Assembly: GCA_009663005.1 (NCBI GenBank)
Contig: CM018915.1
Span: 15,883,518-15,893,517, forward strand
From: Actinidia chinensis
Taxonomy: Eukaryota; Streptophyta; Magnoliopsida; Ericales; Actinidiaceae
Length of the DNA stretch: 10,000 bases
Direction: 5' to 3'
This document shows positions 1-7,166 of the stretch, piece by piece. The notes under the pieces are model-generated. The model had not been told where the DNA came from and did not search any database. It saw only the letters and a program-made list of their open reading frames with translations. Every line of letters starts with the position of its first letter. Position 1 is the first letter of the stretch. The translations under genes and the position numbers were made by a program.

Positions 1-540
1 TCACAAGTGAGGGTCGCACGTTAGGTGCTTTTATTGCGACCAGAGGGCATATCAAGAGGGATTGTCCAAGTACAAAGTAACAGGTTTCAGTCTTCAGATA
101 CATCAGCGACAGCATTGATGGCTGATGATGATGGGTTTTGCCTCCTAGCAGCATCGGAAGTATGGAAAGTCAATTGGGTTATTAGATTCAGGCAGTGCTT
201 ACTACCCCTTGTGCAAGATATAGAGGTGTTCTCTCTACATATGCAGCATGCGAGGGACGTATATGGATGCGAACAACCAGCTAGCAGAGTTGTTGGTAAG
301 AGGGTCAGTCCTGTTCCCATTCAGCGGGAGGTCTGTGACGTTGACTGAGGGTGGCATGTGTCCTAATCTACTAAAAAAAATTTGATTTTTATTGGAATGT
401 AGATTCAAAGGATGCAGCTTTGAGGTGGGAGGGAACTCTCAAAGTTTCCAGGAAAACAAGGAAGATCTGTGGGGAAAGCAAGACTGAAGGGGCTATACCG
501 ATTGGAGGGGGATGTCCAGACAGGGGGAGCTACTGTCGAC
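1..540 (+). pseudogene. copia gag-pol remnant: zinc knuckle, protease, pre-integrase
   Basis: The intact parent would encode nucleocapsid and aspartic protease domains of a copia polyprotein. Bases 26-65 encode a C-X2-C-X4-H-X4-C knuckle (CFYC, then GHIKRDC), but the frame shifts near position 44. A run reading ALMADDDGFCLLAASE links it to the protease start (tgg gtt att at 175-183). One extra base at 184 precedes DSG (185-193), the aspartic protease active-site motif, followed by an in-frame stop soon after. At 341-375 the reading LTEGGMCPNLLKK matches the usual copia 'VPNL' block. At 493-513 LYRLEGD matches the end of that region. The WHxRLGH zinc motif expected next was not found. At least three frame changes are needed, so this is a pseudogene. 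The family assignment rests on motif recognition, not on a search. Confidence 0.8.
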
Positions 541-928
541 ATGGAACAGTGGTATTAGCAAGGAAGAATGGACAAGAGAAGCAAACCGTTGCACAGAGGT
601 ACGCAAAGGGCAGCGCAAGGGGTATCTGAGGATCCGGGGAATGGTACAAGAGAGCAGGGAGAAGATGCTTTGGAAATATGTACGGAAGTCTGGCCAGACA
701 CGAGTGTGCAACCAGCAGTGCAGGATGTCCATAGAGAAGCTCAGAGGAAGGAGAACCAAGTCGATTTTGAGAAGTTGTACAGCGAAGGGCGCGGCGACGC
801 CGAAGCGAGTCTCTTTTGCTCTCGATTGATTCAGTGGCGGGTGGACCTCTCCAGTTGTGTGCAAAGGGAGGAGAGATGGAAGCCACGACAACCTCGCAAG
901 GGACGTACTTTGCGGCGCACCCTGTGGG
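541..928 (+). other. copia internal sequence of unknown coding status
   Basis: This stretch joins the pre-integrase remnant to the repeats before the 3' LTR. One frame stays open from 512 to 826 and ends in a basic, cysteine-containing tail with KRVSFALD at about 803-826. No integrase, reverse transcriptase or RNase H motif (such as DDE spacing or YVDD) is visible in any forward frame. It may be the 3' untranslated part of the element fused to gag by a large deletion, or diverged integrase-region sequence. No function is assigned. Confidence 0.4.
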
Positions 929-930
929 GG

Positions 931-1019
931 GGTGGGGAGCCACCCCAGTGGGGGGGTGCAGGGCACCTCGGTGAGAAGGTGCGGCACTTCGTGTGGAGGT
1001 GAAGACACTTCGGTGGGAA
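931..1019 (+). repeat. G-rich degenerate tandem repeat, about 20-23 bp unit, 4 copies
   Basis: Four imperfect units lie head to tail: 931-953, 955-977, 978-997 and 998-1019. The last three share a core of the form GGTG...GCACTTCGGTGgGAA. The first is more diverged and G-rich, with runs of seven and six G flanking it. The array lies just upstream of the polypurine tract of the copia element, so it belongs to the element's 3' untranslated region. The G runs could form quadruplexes on the + strand; this is inference. Confidence 0.6.
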
Positions 1020-1142
1020 GGGAAGTAGCCCGTTATGAGGATACTAAGGTATTCGAATGCTGTTGCAGTGCGTATGGGGAAGCTGGATAAGAAGATGTTA
1101 GGAAGGACCACTGAAGACATACGGATTACCCTCTAGTGGGCT

Positions 1143-1154
1143 GGAGGGAGAGAT
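1143..1154 (+). other. Polypurine tract of copia element
   Basis: The purine run GGAGGGAGAGA (1143-1153) lies one base before the TG that opens the 3' LTR. In LTR retrotransposons this RNase-H-resistant tract primes plus-strand DNA synthesis, and this context (purines then ATTGTTG) is typical of plant copia elements. Confidence 0.75.
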
Positions 1155-1653
1155 TGTTGAGTACAGCCCACTGGATGAGTCCAAGTCCAGTAGCCAGCTC
1201 ACGGCCCGATGGATTCATATGGAGTGTCCATTGTGACGGTTAAAAACTATCGAAGTTATTCATTAACTATTGGAGAGTCTTTATCTTTTTGTTTCCTAGA
1301 TAGATTAGGATAATGATTAGGTATTCTGGTAGGAGTCCTCACCCCTTCATTGCGTCTATCAAAGGGACTGGTAGGGTGCTTAGATTTTAACGTATGCGTT
1401 TGTGTTGTGGGGGGATGAGAGCAGATTGCTGGAGGTGAGATTGAGAGGCAGACAGAGAGCAGTTGGAGAGAAGGGTGTGAAGTGTGAGTTGAGAGGTGAG
1501 TCTCCTCCGTGTGAATCCATTCGTTCGCATAGTGGATTGGTGATTTCTCTCCGTGGACGTAGGAACGCTGTGGACGACCACGTAACATCTTTATGTCTTT
1601 TGTGTTTGTGTGTGACCGATAATAGTTTTGAGCACACAGTTCTATGACTAACA
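1155..1653 (+). repeat. 3' LTR of copia element, 499 bp
   Basis: The LTR begins TGTTGAG right after the polypurine tract and ends CTAACA, giving TG...CA termini with a short imperfect inverted repeat (TGTTGAG / TGTTAG). Internal U5-like landmarks support it: tctctccgtggacgtagg at 1546-1563 followed by accacgtaa at 1577-1585 and a TTTGTGTTTGTG run. This combination recurs in the R/U5 part of many plant copia LTRs. The start is firm. The end is the best TG...CA partner but cannot be proven without the 5' LTR. No coding potential is claimed for the short frames inside it. Confidence 0.82.
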
Positions 1654-2477
1654 CCCAAACACAATTTCTTTTAACAGGATAAGCTAAATAGGACAAAAAT
1701 CATTATATAAGAAACTATGCAGAATGGTGACTCTTTGTTTACTTCTCATTTTCAAACAAAGCTACTATTCATGACTTAGCTCATCGAGGTTTTGAAAAGC
1801 CAGAACCGAATTAATCAGCACCATTTTCCTGTATTGTCTCTCATTGCTTTTCGCCTTTTGAGAAGTGAGATTGATTGAATCTTATCTGTTATGCACAAGT
1901 GATGGGACTGCCAACCAAATCTGTACTATTCTTTCCTCATCTTTTCAATTTCTGTGTATGTTTGGCGGGACACAACTTTTAAATTGCAATTTTTTTATTA
2001 TTTGGAAAGTTATGTTAGAGTATTTTTACCTTCTCTTTGAGTCAAAAATTAACTTGCAAAAAAAACTGAAAAGAAAAAGAAATAATTGTTATAAGCCTAT
2101 TTTGAGGCTTTAATTTTTTAAACAATCTTACATAAAGTCAATTATACCAAATACCTCATATTATTTGGGTTAATGAGTTCCAGAAAATAATTGGCTTAGA
2201 GATCATCTCCAAAAGCCTCTGTATCCCAATTTAACCAATTTGGCAAGTGATTCCATCAAAATTAACTTAGTCAACAGATCTACTATCTCACACCTCATTT
2301 TTTTAAATGCTACAGTCCCTTCTCTACTTGTGAAAAATCACTATAACCCATTACAAATATAAAAGATTATCTTGTGAATCTCCTCACCTGTCTTCTCTCT
2401 GTAATAGCCAGTGGAGGCCCAAGGGCTTGTTGCAACCATGATTTGCACCCAAAATCACCACAACAACTTTTTCTGGT

Positions 2478-2478
<1 letters not shown>
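1654..2478. other. AT-rich intergenic sequence, possible decayed MITE
   Basis: No convincing gene is present. A perfect 8-bp inverted repeat (CTTTGTTT 1733-1740 / AAACAAAG 1754-1761) can form a small hairpin. Around 2193-2216 the words TTGGCTTAGAGATCATCTCC and CAAAAGCC resemble the ends of a common class of plant MITEs (GAGCATCTCCAA type). A matching inverted end was not found. The open frame at 1865-2113 is AT-rich and shows no recognisable domain. Confidence 0.45.
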
Positions 2479-2513
<35 letters not shown>

Positions 2514-2544
2514 AGATATAGATATAGATATACACACACATACA
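2479..2544 (+). repeat. Compound microsatellite (CT)16 (TATAGA)n (CA)n
   Basis: Sixteen perfect CT dinucleotides (2479-2510) run directly into TATAGA hexanucleotides (2511-2532) and then a short TACACACACATACAC stretch. It is a compound simple-sequence repeat, likely length-polymorphic. On the - strand it reads (GA)n. A nearby promoter or leader was not identified, so no regulatory role is assigned. Confidence 0.95.
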
Positions 2545-2615
2545 CGTACATGTATACAAATATACATATGTATTACCTTGATTTTTGGGAGTGATTGTTG
2601 CATTCGAATTGTTTG

Positions 2616-3152
2616 TTAAGAATGCTTAGGCTTTTGAAAATCAATTGGTGGAATAATTTGAACCTTGACACTGTGTTTGGGAAAGGAAAAGAAAAGAAAG
2701 AAAAAGTTAAGAGGATATCCAATAGTTTTGAACCGTTGATGATTTAATTTTTTCAATTTTTTTTTCTTACCAAATACTTGATCCAAACATGGCTTTAACG
2801 TATCATCCATCTTGCTAGCTACCTCAAAAATTATACATAAAAACAATAACGAACCTAGCTCTAAACCATCTGGAATGATATGATACGGGCTGCCCAAAAT
2901 CTGGCTCAAGGTTGGCTTCCTTGTTGACATGTCCATGACCATTAATAGCTTGGGCTTTGATTTGAAGTGGGCGTTGACAATAGTACCCAATTCAGTTTGC
3001 CCACAGAGAACAAAATGCCAACCTAGTGGTTGGGCATGTGCAGTTTTTTGCACGAGTTCAATAATGCCGTTGCTCTGGTCAATATTGCGGTTGGCTATTG
3101 GTTTTGGTGTGATTATGTGCAGTAATAGTTGACCTCGAGTAAAGGTTAACAT
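2616..3152 (-). CDS. Unrecognised open frame, 178 codons; possible gene or element fragment
   Basis: The frame starts at the ATG at 3152 and ends at 2616. The first 95 residues have a balanced, protein-like composition, including the stretches IIELVQKTAHAQPLGWHFV and KPKLLMVMDMSTRKPTLSQI. From about residue 100 the sequence becomes hydrophobic, then lysine- and phenylalanine-rich, as expected when a frame reads into AT-rich noncoding or intron sequence. A donor-like TTTGGTAAG on the - strand follows the segment DDTLKPCLDQVF. I do not recognise the family. It may be an exon of a decayed host gene, part of a transposable element, or a chance frame. Confidence 0.3.
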   Translation of the reverse strand: MLTFTRGQLLLHIITPKPIANRNIDQSNGIIELVQKTAHAQPLGWHFVLCGQTELGTIVNAHFKSKPKLLMVMDMSTRKPTLSQILGSPYHIIPDGLELGSLLFLCIIFEVASKMDDTLKPCLDQVFGKKKKLKKLNHQRFKTIGYPLNFFFLFFSFPKHSVKVQIIPPIDFQKPKHS

Positions 3153-3418
3153 GCATAGTTTATGACCACAACTTCGAACATCTCTCTCTTACAAGAGGTA
3201 GTGTAGTTCGTACATGATGCGATATGCGATACATAATAGGATACTTATAATACATTAATATATACATTTTTAGCATTTTTTACACACAAAAATAATTAAA
3301 CTTGCTTGTGAAAGCCAATATTATTGATATTTTTAAGATGAAGAGAGTATTTTTTCTTTTTTTTTTTTTTTGGTCTATCTTCTTTATTTATATCTACTCT
3401 ATCTACTCGCTTAGTAAT
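3153..3418. other. AT-rich spacer with poly-T run
   Basis: No gene is seen. A T-rich run around 3350-3371 would be a poly(A) on the - strand, so it could mark the 3' end of an old retroposed sequence, but no matching body or target duplication was found. The words GATGCGATATGCGATACATA at 3220-3235 resemble the interior of the MITE at 8101-8282 (ACGATATGC), hinting at a related remnant. Confidence 0.4.
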
Positions 3419-3484
3419 TCAGTAAATGTTGTATTGAGGAAGCAGTTCGATAATGATCAGTTCAGAGATTTCTGTAGCTAGCTC

Positions 3485-3634
3485 GGGGCTACTCATAGGT
3501 ACTGAAACATGGAAGGTGAAATAGGATATATAACAACTACTCATCGGTACCCAAATATGTGCGAGCTTTGCCACAGCCTCCTTACTGGGGGGCTCTTCAT
3601 CGTGGTACTGCAAACATGGAAGGTGAAAGAGGAT
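3485..3634. repeat. Short motif present three times
   Basis: The word CTACTCATAGGTAC (3489-3502) recurs as CTACTCATCGGTAC (3537-3550) and as the more diverged CTCTTCATCGTGGTAC (3593-3608). The first and third copies sit in longer matching blocks (3485-3527 and 3589-3634), both continuing into AAACATGGAAGGTGAAA and then AGGAT. On the - strand the block reads as a pyrimidine-rich run ending TTTGCAG, like a plant splice acceptor, followed by an open stretch including YHDEEPPSKEAVAKLAHIW. The duplication may have copied an intron-exon border or a retroelement segment. Confidence 0.55.
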
Positions 3635-3685
3635 TAGAAGCATCAACTGAAAAAGTACGCTCACACAGTCGCACACGCATATATA

Positions 3686-3864
3686 ATGCGCAAACGAGGC
3701 CCTTACAGCGATGTTAGCCCAAGAAAGTATGCTACAACTTCTCCAGAGTCATCAGAGAGTTGCCGACCGAAACTGGATGATCCCCAGTCACTTGAACATG
3801 GGCACTCATCTGAGTCATCTCGTCGCTCGCCTGGGGCTGGGCAGAAAGATCCGCTACAACGGGC
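3686..3864. other. Sequence downstream of gag-like pseudogene, unassigned
   Basis: The + strand stays open across here (frames from 3686 and 3711), and one - strand frame is also open (from the gag side, WGKPVVADLSAQ). Neither gives a recognised domain. The balanced composition contrasts with the AT-rich flanks, so it is probably diverged internal sequence of the same retroelement. Confidence 0.35.
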
Positions 3865-4397
3865 TTACCCCACAACAATCGGATTCAAGGAGTACTGGGT
3901 CAGGCTCCTCCCAAGTTTGAAATTCCAACCCTCTCCGGAAGCAAAGAAATACCGACCTCTCCAAACTTTATTGGAAGTAGCCCTTACCTTCCCGAGCCTA
4001 AAATAAAACCAACCAGAGTCCTCTTTGGGCTGATAGTAGTGAAGGAAATCCTCCACCGACAGATAACAACTCCCTTGACTAAACTCCTCCCACAAAATCA
4101 GCATGGCATGCATGATACGCCAACTGTTTGGCATCAACTAACTTAGGGACACAGCCCCAGAAAATCTAAAAGTTTGCGAACAAAGAAAGAAAAAGGTAAC
4201 CTCCGACAACCCACAAACGCATGCTCATACAAATATCCACCGAGGAATAACTACAAGCCCTCTCGTCAATCTCGTCAGAGCTCGTGGCAACCTAAGACAA
4301 AAGACCTCCGAACAGAGTAGATTTCCCTCAACTCGTCAAGATCCTCCTGACGAAAGACAGGACGCTCGAATTTCGTAGTAAAGGGATCATCCGCCAT
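3865..4397 (-). pseudogene. Gag-like gene of 'putative gypsy type transposon' family (PF04195-like), broken
   Basis: Proteins of this family are gag-like products of plant Ty3/gypsy-related elements. The ATG at 4397 opens a 40-codon frame with QEDLDELREIYSV and stops at 4275. Another frame (about 4186-4148) reads VRKLLDFLGLCP. A third frame (4137-3865) reads PNSWRIM, LILWEEF, YYQPKEDSGWFYF and YFFASGEGW, in the order typical of the family: the PNSW block, a charged YKPK-like block, then FFxxSGxGW. At least two frameshifts separate these blocks. The 3865-3686 region continues on the same strand without a recognisable domain. No protease, reverse transcriptase or LTR belonging to this copy was found. 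The family call is by motif order and was not searched. Confidence 0.7.
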
Positions 4398-4424
4398 CAA
4401 TCAACGACAGAAGAAGGAGGCTCG

Positions 4425-4432
4425 ACTGAAGG
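4425..4432 (+). repeat. Left target-site duplication of first hAT element
   Basis: ACTGAAGG lies directly before the left terminal repeat and pairs with ACCGAGGG at 5622-5629, with two transitions between them. Confidence 0.6.
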
Positions 4433-4526
4433 TAGGGGCGGAGCCAATGTGTGCCCAGGGGCAGCTGCCCCACTCAAGTTTGGATTTTTTTTTTTTAACC
4501 TATATAGTAACAGAAATTTTGTAAAA

Positions 4527-4581
4527 TTTGCCCCCTCAAAAATTGGGGTTTTAGTATAATATTAAAATTTTGGGGGCCAAA
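4527..4581. repeat. Subterminal inverted repeat in first hAT element
   Basis: TTTGCCCCCTCAAAAATT (4527-4544) and AAAATTTTGGGGGCCAAA (4564-4581) are imperfect inverted complements and can form a hairpin with a short AT loop. It lies about 95 bp inside the left end, where hAT subterminal repeats bind transposase in known elements; a role here is inference. Confidence 0.6.
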
Positions 4582-4689
4582 GAAACAAGGGTATTAAATT
4601 GTGGAACCTATAGCGTAATTTAGTTTTTAAAACCCCAAATCATCCGATAAACTGTAAGTTTCCTCTCCATCCAATCCTCCGTCTCTCTC

Positions 4690-4815
4690 TTCTTTGTTCT
4701 TATTTCACTCGAATCACTCCCATCTTTGTTCTACACATATATCGACACATATTTCTTTGTTCTTATTTCACTCAAATCACTCCCATCTTTGTTCTACACA
4801 TGTATCGACGCATAT
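4690..4815 (+). repeat. 63-bp tandem duplication
   Basis: Two direct copies, 4690-4752 and 4753-4815, differ at three positions (4711 versus 4774 and two in the CATATATCGACAC part). The period is a multiple of three, so the open frames crossing it repeat the same 21 residues. Those frames have no recognised family and are probably not coding. The low divergence compared with the decayed ends suggests the duplication happened within the element after or near its spread. Confidence 0.9.
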
Positions 4816-5621
4816 TTCTTCAACTGTAAATCGGTTATCGTTTCGATCGGCAATACGATTACGCTTTCTCGACGCAAAAGTTCCCGTCCGAATCTCCGAC
4901 GAACGGTCGACAATCTCTGGTTAGATTCGAATTCCAATTGCTTGAATTGTGTATTGCTTTTATGTATATTTGGATACTTTGCTATTTGTTATTAAATTTG
5001 ATGGATGTCTGAAATTTATCGTTATTGAATTTGCTAGGGTTTTGTGATTGGATTTATCTGAATGATATTAGACGAAATGAACGAAAATTGAGCAATTTTG
5101 TTTTGATGAAATTAGACGAAATGCATTGTTTGCTGTCAATAATCTATCAGAATCTCAACCACGAATAATCTTCTAATGTATTCTAGCTATAGTTTGATGA
5201 GTTTCTGTTGGTTGCAAGTTTAATTGATAATGGAGGACTAAATTTTTATTATTCGTAAATCCTTTCTGTGCCCATTAAGGTCATTGAAAGATTCAAAATA
5301 CATAGAATATTGCCATTTACAGTTTGCTTCCACATTTGCCTATGGCGTATTAGTTTTGTGAGGAGTTCAGACCATCTATTTTTATCACATTTTATAGGCT
5401 TGATAGTAGAGAGAGAGGATAATGAAACTATTATGCAAAACTTCAAAAGTTGAAGACTGCCGTTCAATTGTAAATGTATATTAGAAACTTATCAAATGAA
5501 TATATTTTGTGTTACTTTTGTCTTAGTAAATCTGCGTGGCGTTATTGTTTACGGATAATGTTTTTTTTATTATTTTTACTCTTAATGGTTTGCCCGGACA
5601 ATTTTTTCTGCTCCGCCACTA

Positions 5622-5629
5622 ACCGAGGG
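5622..5629 (+). repeat. Right target-site duplication of first hAT element
   Basis: ACCGAGGG follows the right terminal repeat and matches ACTGAAGG at 4425-4432 at 6 of 8 positions. Confidence 0.6.
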
Positions 5630-5635
5630 TTTACT

Positions 5636-5643
5636 ATCCTAGC
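5636..5643 (+). repeat. Left target-site duplication of second hAT element
   Basis: ATCCTAGC directly precedes the left end and is identical to 6346-6353. It is only seven bases beyond the right target duplication of the first element. Confidence 0.8.
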
Positions 5644-6345
5644 TAGGGCTGTTAAAAAAAAATCCGCAAACCGCGAAACCGATCCGATCCGTAGGTTTTT
5701 TTATTGGATCCGTGGATTAATGGTCCGGACACGGATTGAAAAATTAAAACAAACAGTAATTCGCGGTCGGCCATGGATTTCATAAGCAAACTGTGGATTA
5801 ACCGAACCGGACCATGAGATTTAAAATATATAAATGAATATATATATATATAATATTAGGATAAGGAATTTAGAATTATAATTATTAACTTATTATTGTT
5901 ACTTATTTACTCTAAATTACTCAATGTTGGTATAAAAGAAATTAGGGGTAAACAGTGTATTTCTATTTTACAGGTAACATATCTTTTTGGTGATATGGAC
6001 TGAACTCATTATAAACTAGTTGTGTAAATTGGTCCATGAGGTCATCTACATGCATCAAGGTTCAATTAATTTATTGGTTTTCAATTTTGTGCTTCCGCTA
6101 CGTATTTAGTTTTTGATCGGTATTGCTAGCTTGTATGGGATGCTACCATGAATTTTTTTTTTTAATTTCGTGAAATATAACAATCCGTGATTAACAGTGT
6201 ATCCGACCGTGAATTTTTTAATTTTTTTGAAACCGAACCGTAAATTTTTGGTTTGAACACGGATTGTATTTCCTTGAACCGTAAAACTTTGGGTTAGTGC
6301 TTGGAGTCATACTAAATCCGAACCAATACGGACCGTGACACCTTA
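5644..6345 (+). mobile_element. Non-autonomous hAT-type element, 702 bp, perfect 8-bp target duplication
   Basis: The element is bounded by identical 8-mers ATCCTAGC at 5636-5643 and 6346-6353. Its left end reads TAGGGCTGTTA and its right end, read inward, TAAGGTGTCA; these align with one gap as a short terminal inverted repeat. Both subterminal zones are crowded with AACCG, CCGATCCG and ACACGGATTG words (ACACGGATTG at 5729-5738 and again at 6257-6266), while the middle is AT-rich with a (TA)n run at 5838-5852. There is no transposase. An 8-bp duplication and repeated subterminal words fit the hAT superfamily. The perfect duplication suggests a younger insertion than the neighbouring element. 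Confidence 0.8.
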
Positions 6346-6353
6346 ATCCTAGC
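6346..6353 (+). repeat. Right target-site duplication of second hAT element
   Basis: ATCCTAGC directly follows the right end and is identical to 5636-5643. Confidence 0.8.
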
Positions 6354-6434
6354 AAAGCGTGAGTCGTCATCAGAATTACCAATACTAGAGCCAGAGAGTA
6401 AATCTCCTCCGGATACACGGGAGAACACATCTTC
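6351..6434 (-). pseudogene. Serine/aspartate-rich open segment, possible gag leader
   Basis: Read on the - strand from 6434 the frame gives a hydrophilic segment including SGSSIGNSDDDSRFA (6395-6351). It has no in-frame ATG before an upstream stop. Acidic, serine-rich leaders are common at the start of PF04195-type gag proteins, and the gag-like ATG at 4397 would be only a few dozen bases downstream if both hAT insertions were absent. A splice acceptor-like pyrimidine run ending TTTTGAAG lies just upstream (6431). The link to the gag pseudogene is inference. Confidence 0.35.
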
Positions 6435-6446
6435 AAAATAGGAATT

Positions 6447-6468
6447 AAAGAGAAAGAGAAAGAGAAAA
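6447..6468 (+). repeat. (AAAGAG)n short repeat
   Basis: About three and a half copies of AAAGAG. On the - strand it is a CTCTTT tract that would serve well as the pyrimidine run of an intron acceptor. Confidence 0.7.
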
Positions 6469-6840
6469 CTCGAAAATCACGCAAAAATACCCACGCGAAT
6501 CAACAAGAAACCAATCAACGCGAGAGGAATTGTTTTCTCGATCGTGTGTGCACACAAATGAGAAAAAAACCAAAACAAGAAGCAGGAGCAAGATGACGTT
6601 ACCAAGAGAGAGACTCGGAACGCCGAGAAGAGAAGACCGGAATAGAGAACGGATGCTCGTAACGAAAGGGGAAGAGAAAATTCCAAGATTAATTAGGGCA
6701 AAGGCATATGGTCGAGATTAAAAGCTCTATGAATCTACGGTTACGAATTGCGCAATACGAACCATTCAACGAACGTGCTACCTAGGTCACAAATCGTTGG
6801 ACAAGCCACACGAATCCCGAATTGGCGCGTGAATTAAAGA

Positions 6841-6847
6841 ACTTACC
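6841..6847 (-). promoter_or_regulatory. Candidate 5' splice site
   Basis: On the - strand the sequence reads AATTCATG followed by GTAAGTTC, a near-consensus plant donor (GTAAGT at 6846-6841). With the acceptor-like TTTTGAAG near 6431 it would define an intron of about 0.4 kb in the leader of a - strand transcript. Confidence 0.4.
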
Positions 6848-6875
6848 ATGAATTCGGGTGAAATTCCGGAATCCA

Positions 6876-7088
6876 TTAAGCAGCACGCGAATTCATCATT
6901 TCGAGACTAAATGACTGCCACGCGGGGTTGTAGTGGTTGCTCTTCGTTTTCGCTTGGCGAAGCTTCGAGAGAGGACGGCCTCCCCCACCCAATCTCATCA
7001 AGTTCTTATTCATCTTCTTCTTCTCGATTGATGCATTGATTTCCTCTCTGTTTTCATAGGGGTTACTTTTGGGGATTCGATTCTTCAT
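6876..7088 (-). CDS. Short open frame, 70 codons, possible upstream ORF or first exon
   Basis: The frame starts at 7088 and stops at 6876, about 30 bases before the candidate splice donor. The peptide is basic and hydrophilic, with a KKKMNKNLMRLGGGGRPLSK stretch and a tryptophan in NPAWQSF. I recognise no domain. Its place just downstream of the telo-box and CT-rich leader suggests either an upstream ORF or the first coding exon of a gene broken further on. A chance frame cannot be excluded. Confidence 0.35.
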   Translation of the reverse strand: MKNRIPKSNPYENREEINASIEKKKMNKNLMRLGGGGRPLSKLRQAKTKSNHYNPAWQSFSLEMMNSRAA

Positions 7089-7166
7089 CGCGTAATGAAC
7101 TCAAATTGATCGGTTGTGAACAAAAATTGGGGCAGAGATGGAACAGGCAAGCAGACGAGGGATTCG

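Larger units (their letters stand above)
1..1653 (+). mobile_element. Ty1/copia retrotransposon, 3' part with large internal deletion
   Basis: This is the downstream part of a copia-type LTR retrotransposon, cut by the left edge of the window. In order it shows a gag CCHC zinc knuckle (26-65), a protease DSG motif (185-193), a Gag-pre-integrase remnant (about 341-540), a region without recognisable domains (about 550-1140), a polypurine tract and a 3' LTR (1155-1653). Only about 0.6 kb separates the pre-integrase remnant from the LTR. A full copia element carries about 3 kb of integrase, reverse transcriptase and RNase H there, so most of pol is missing. Frameshifts and stops in every domain show the copy is dead. 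The 5' LTR and target duplication cannot be checked because the left end is outside the window. Confidence 0.85.
4433..5621 (+). mobile_element. Non-autonomous hAT-type DNA transposon, 1189 bp
   Basis: The ends are inverted repeats: the left end begins TAGGGGCGGAGCC and the right end, read inward, begins TAGTGGCGGAGCA (11 of 13 match). The flanks carry a degenerate 8-bp target duplication, ACTGAAGG (4425-4432) and ACCGAGGG (5622-5629), 6 of 8 matching. Eight-base duplications are usual for hAT elements, and the GGGGCGGAGCC end with a G/C-rich subterminal block (CCCCCTC..., GGGGGCC) is common in plant hAT families. The interior has no transposase motif. The block 4820-4920 with a donor-like CTCTGGTTAG could be the leader exon of a longer parent. 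The mutated duplication shows an old insertion. Confidence 0.72.

Noticed and set aside
493..1120. Long - strand open frames (171 and 196 codons)
   Set aside because: They run antisense to the copia element through its GC-rich part and give proline- and serine-rich products without domains; they are shadows of element sequence.
1256..1696. - strand open frames across the copia LTR
   Set aside because: The stretch is explained by the LTR, and the products are low-complexity threonine/serine/histidine-rich peptides.
2367..2619. Open frames on both strands across the CT repeat
   Set aside because: They are produced by translating the microsatellite (RERERE and LSLSLS runs).
3686..4006. + strand 106-codon frame opposite the gag-like pseudogene
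   Set aside because: The - strand carries recognisable gag motifs over part of it, and the + strand product has no known domain.
4694..4995. Overlapping + strand frames in the first hAT element
   Set aside because: Their length comes from the 63-bp in-frame duplication, and no transposase or other domain is visible.
5474..5785. 103-codon + frame crossing the junction of the two hAT elements
   Set aside because: It spans two separate insertions and their target duplications, so it cannot be an ancestral gene.
6477..6721. Open frames on both strands in 6477-6721
   Set aside because: They lie in the candidate leader intron and show no domain; the + frame is arginine/lysine-rich from GA-rich sequence.
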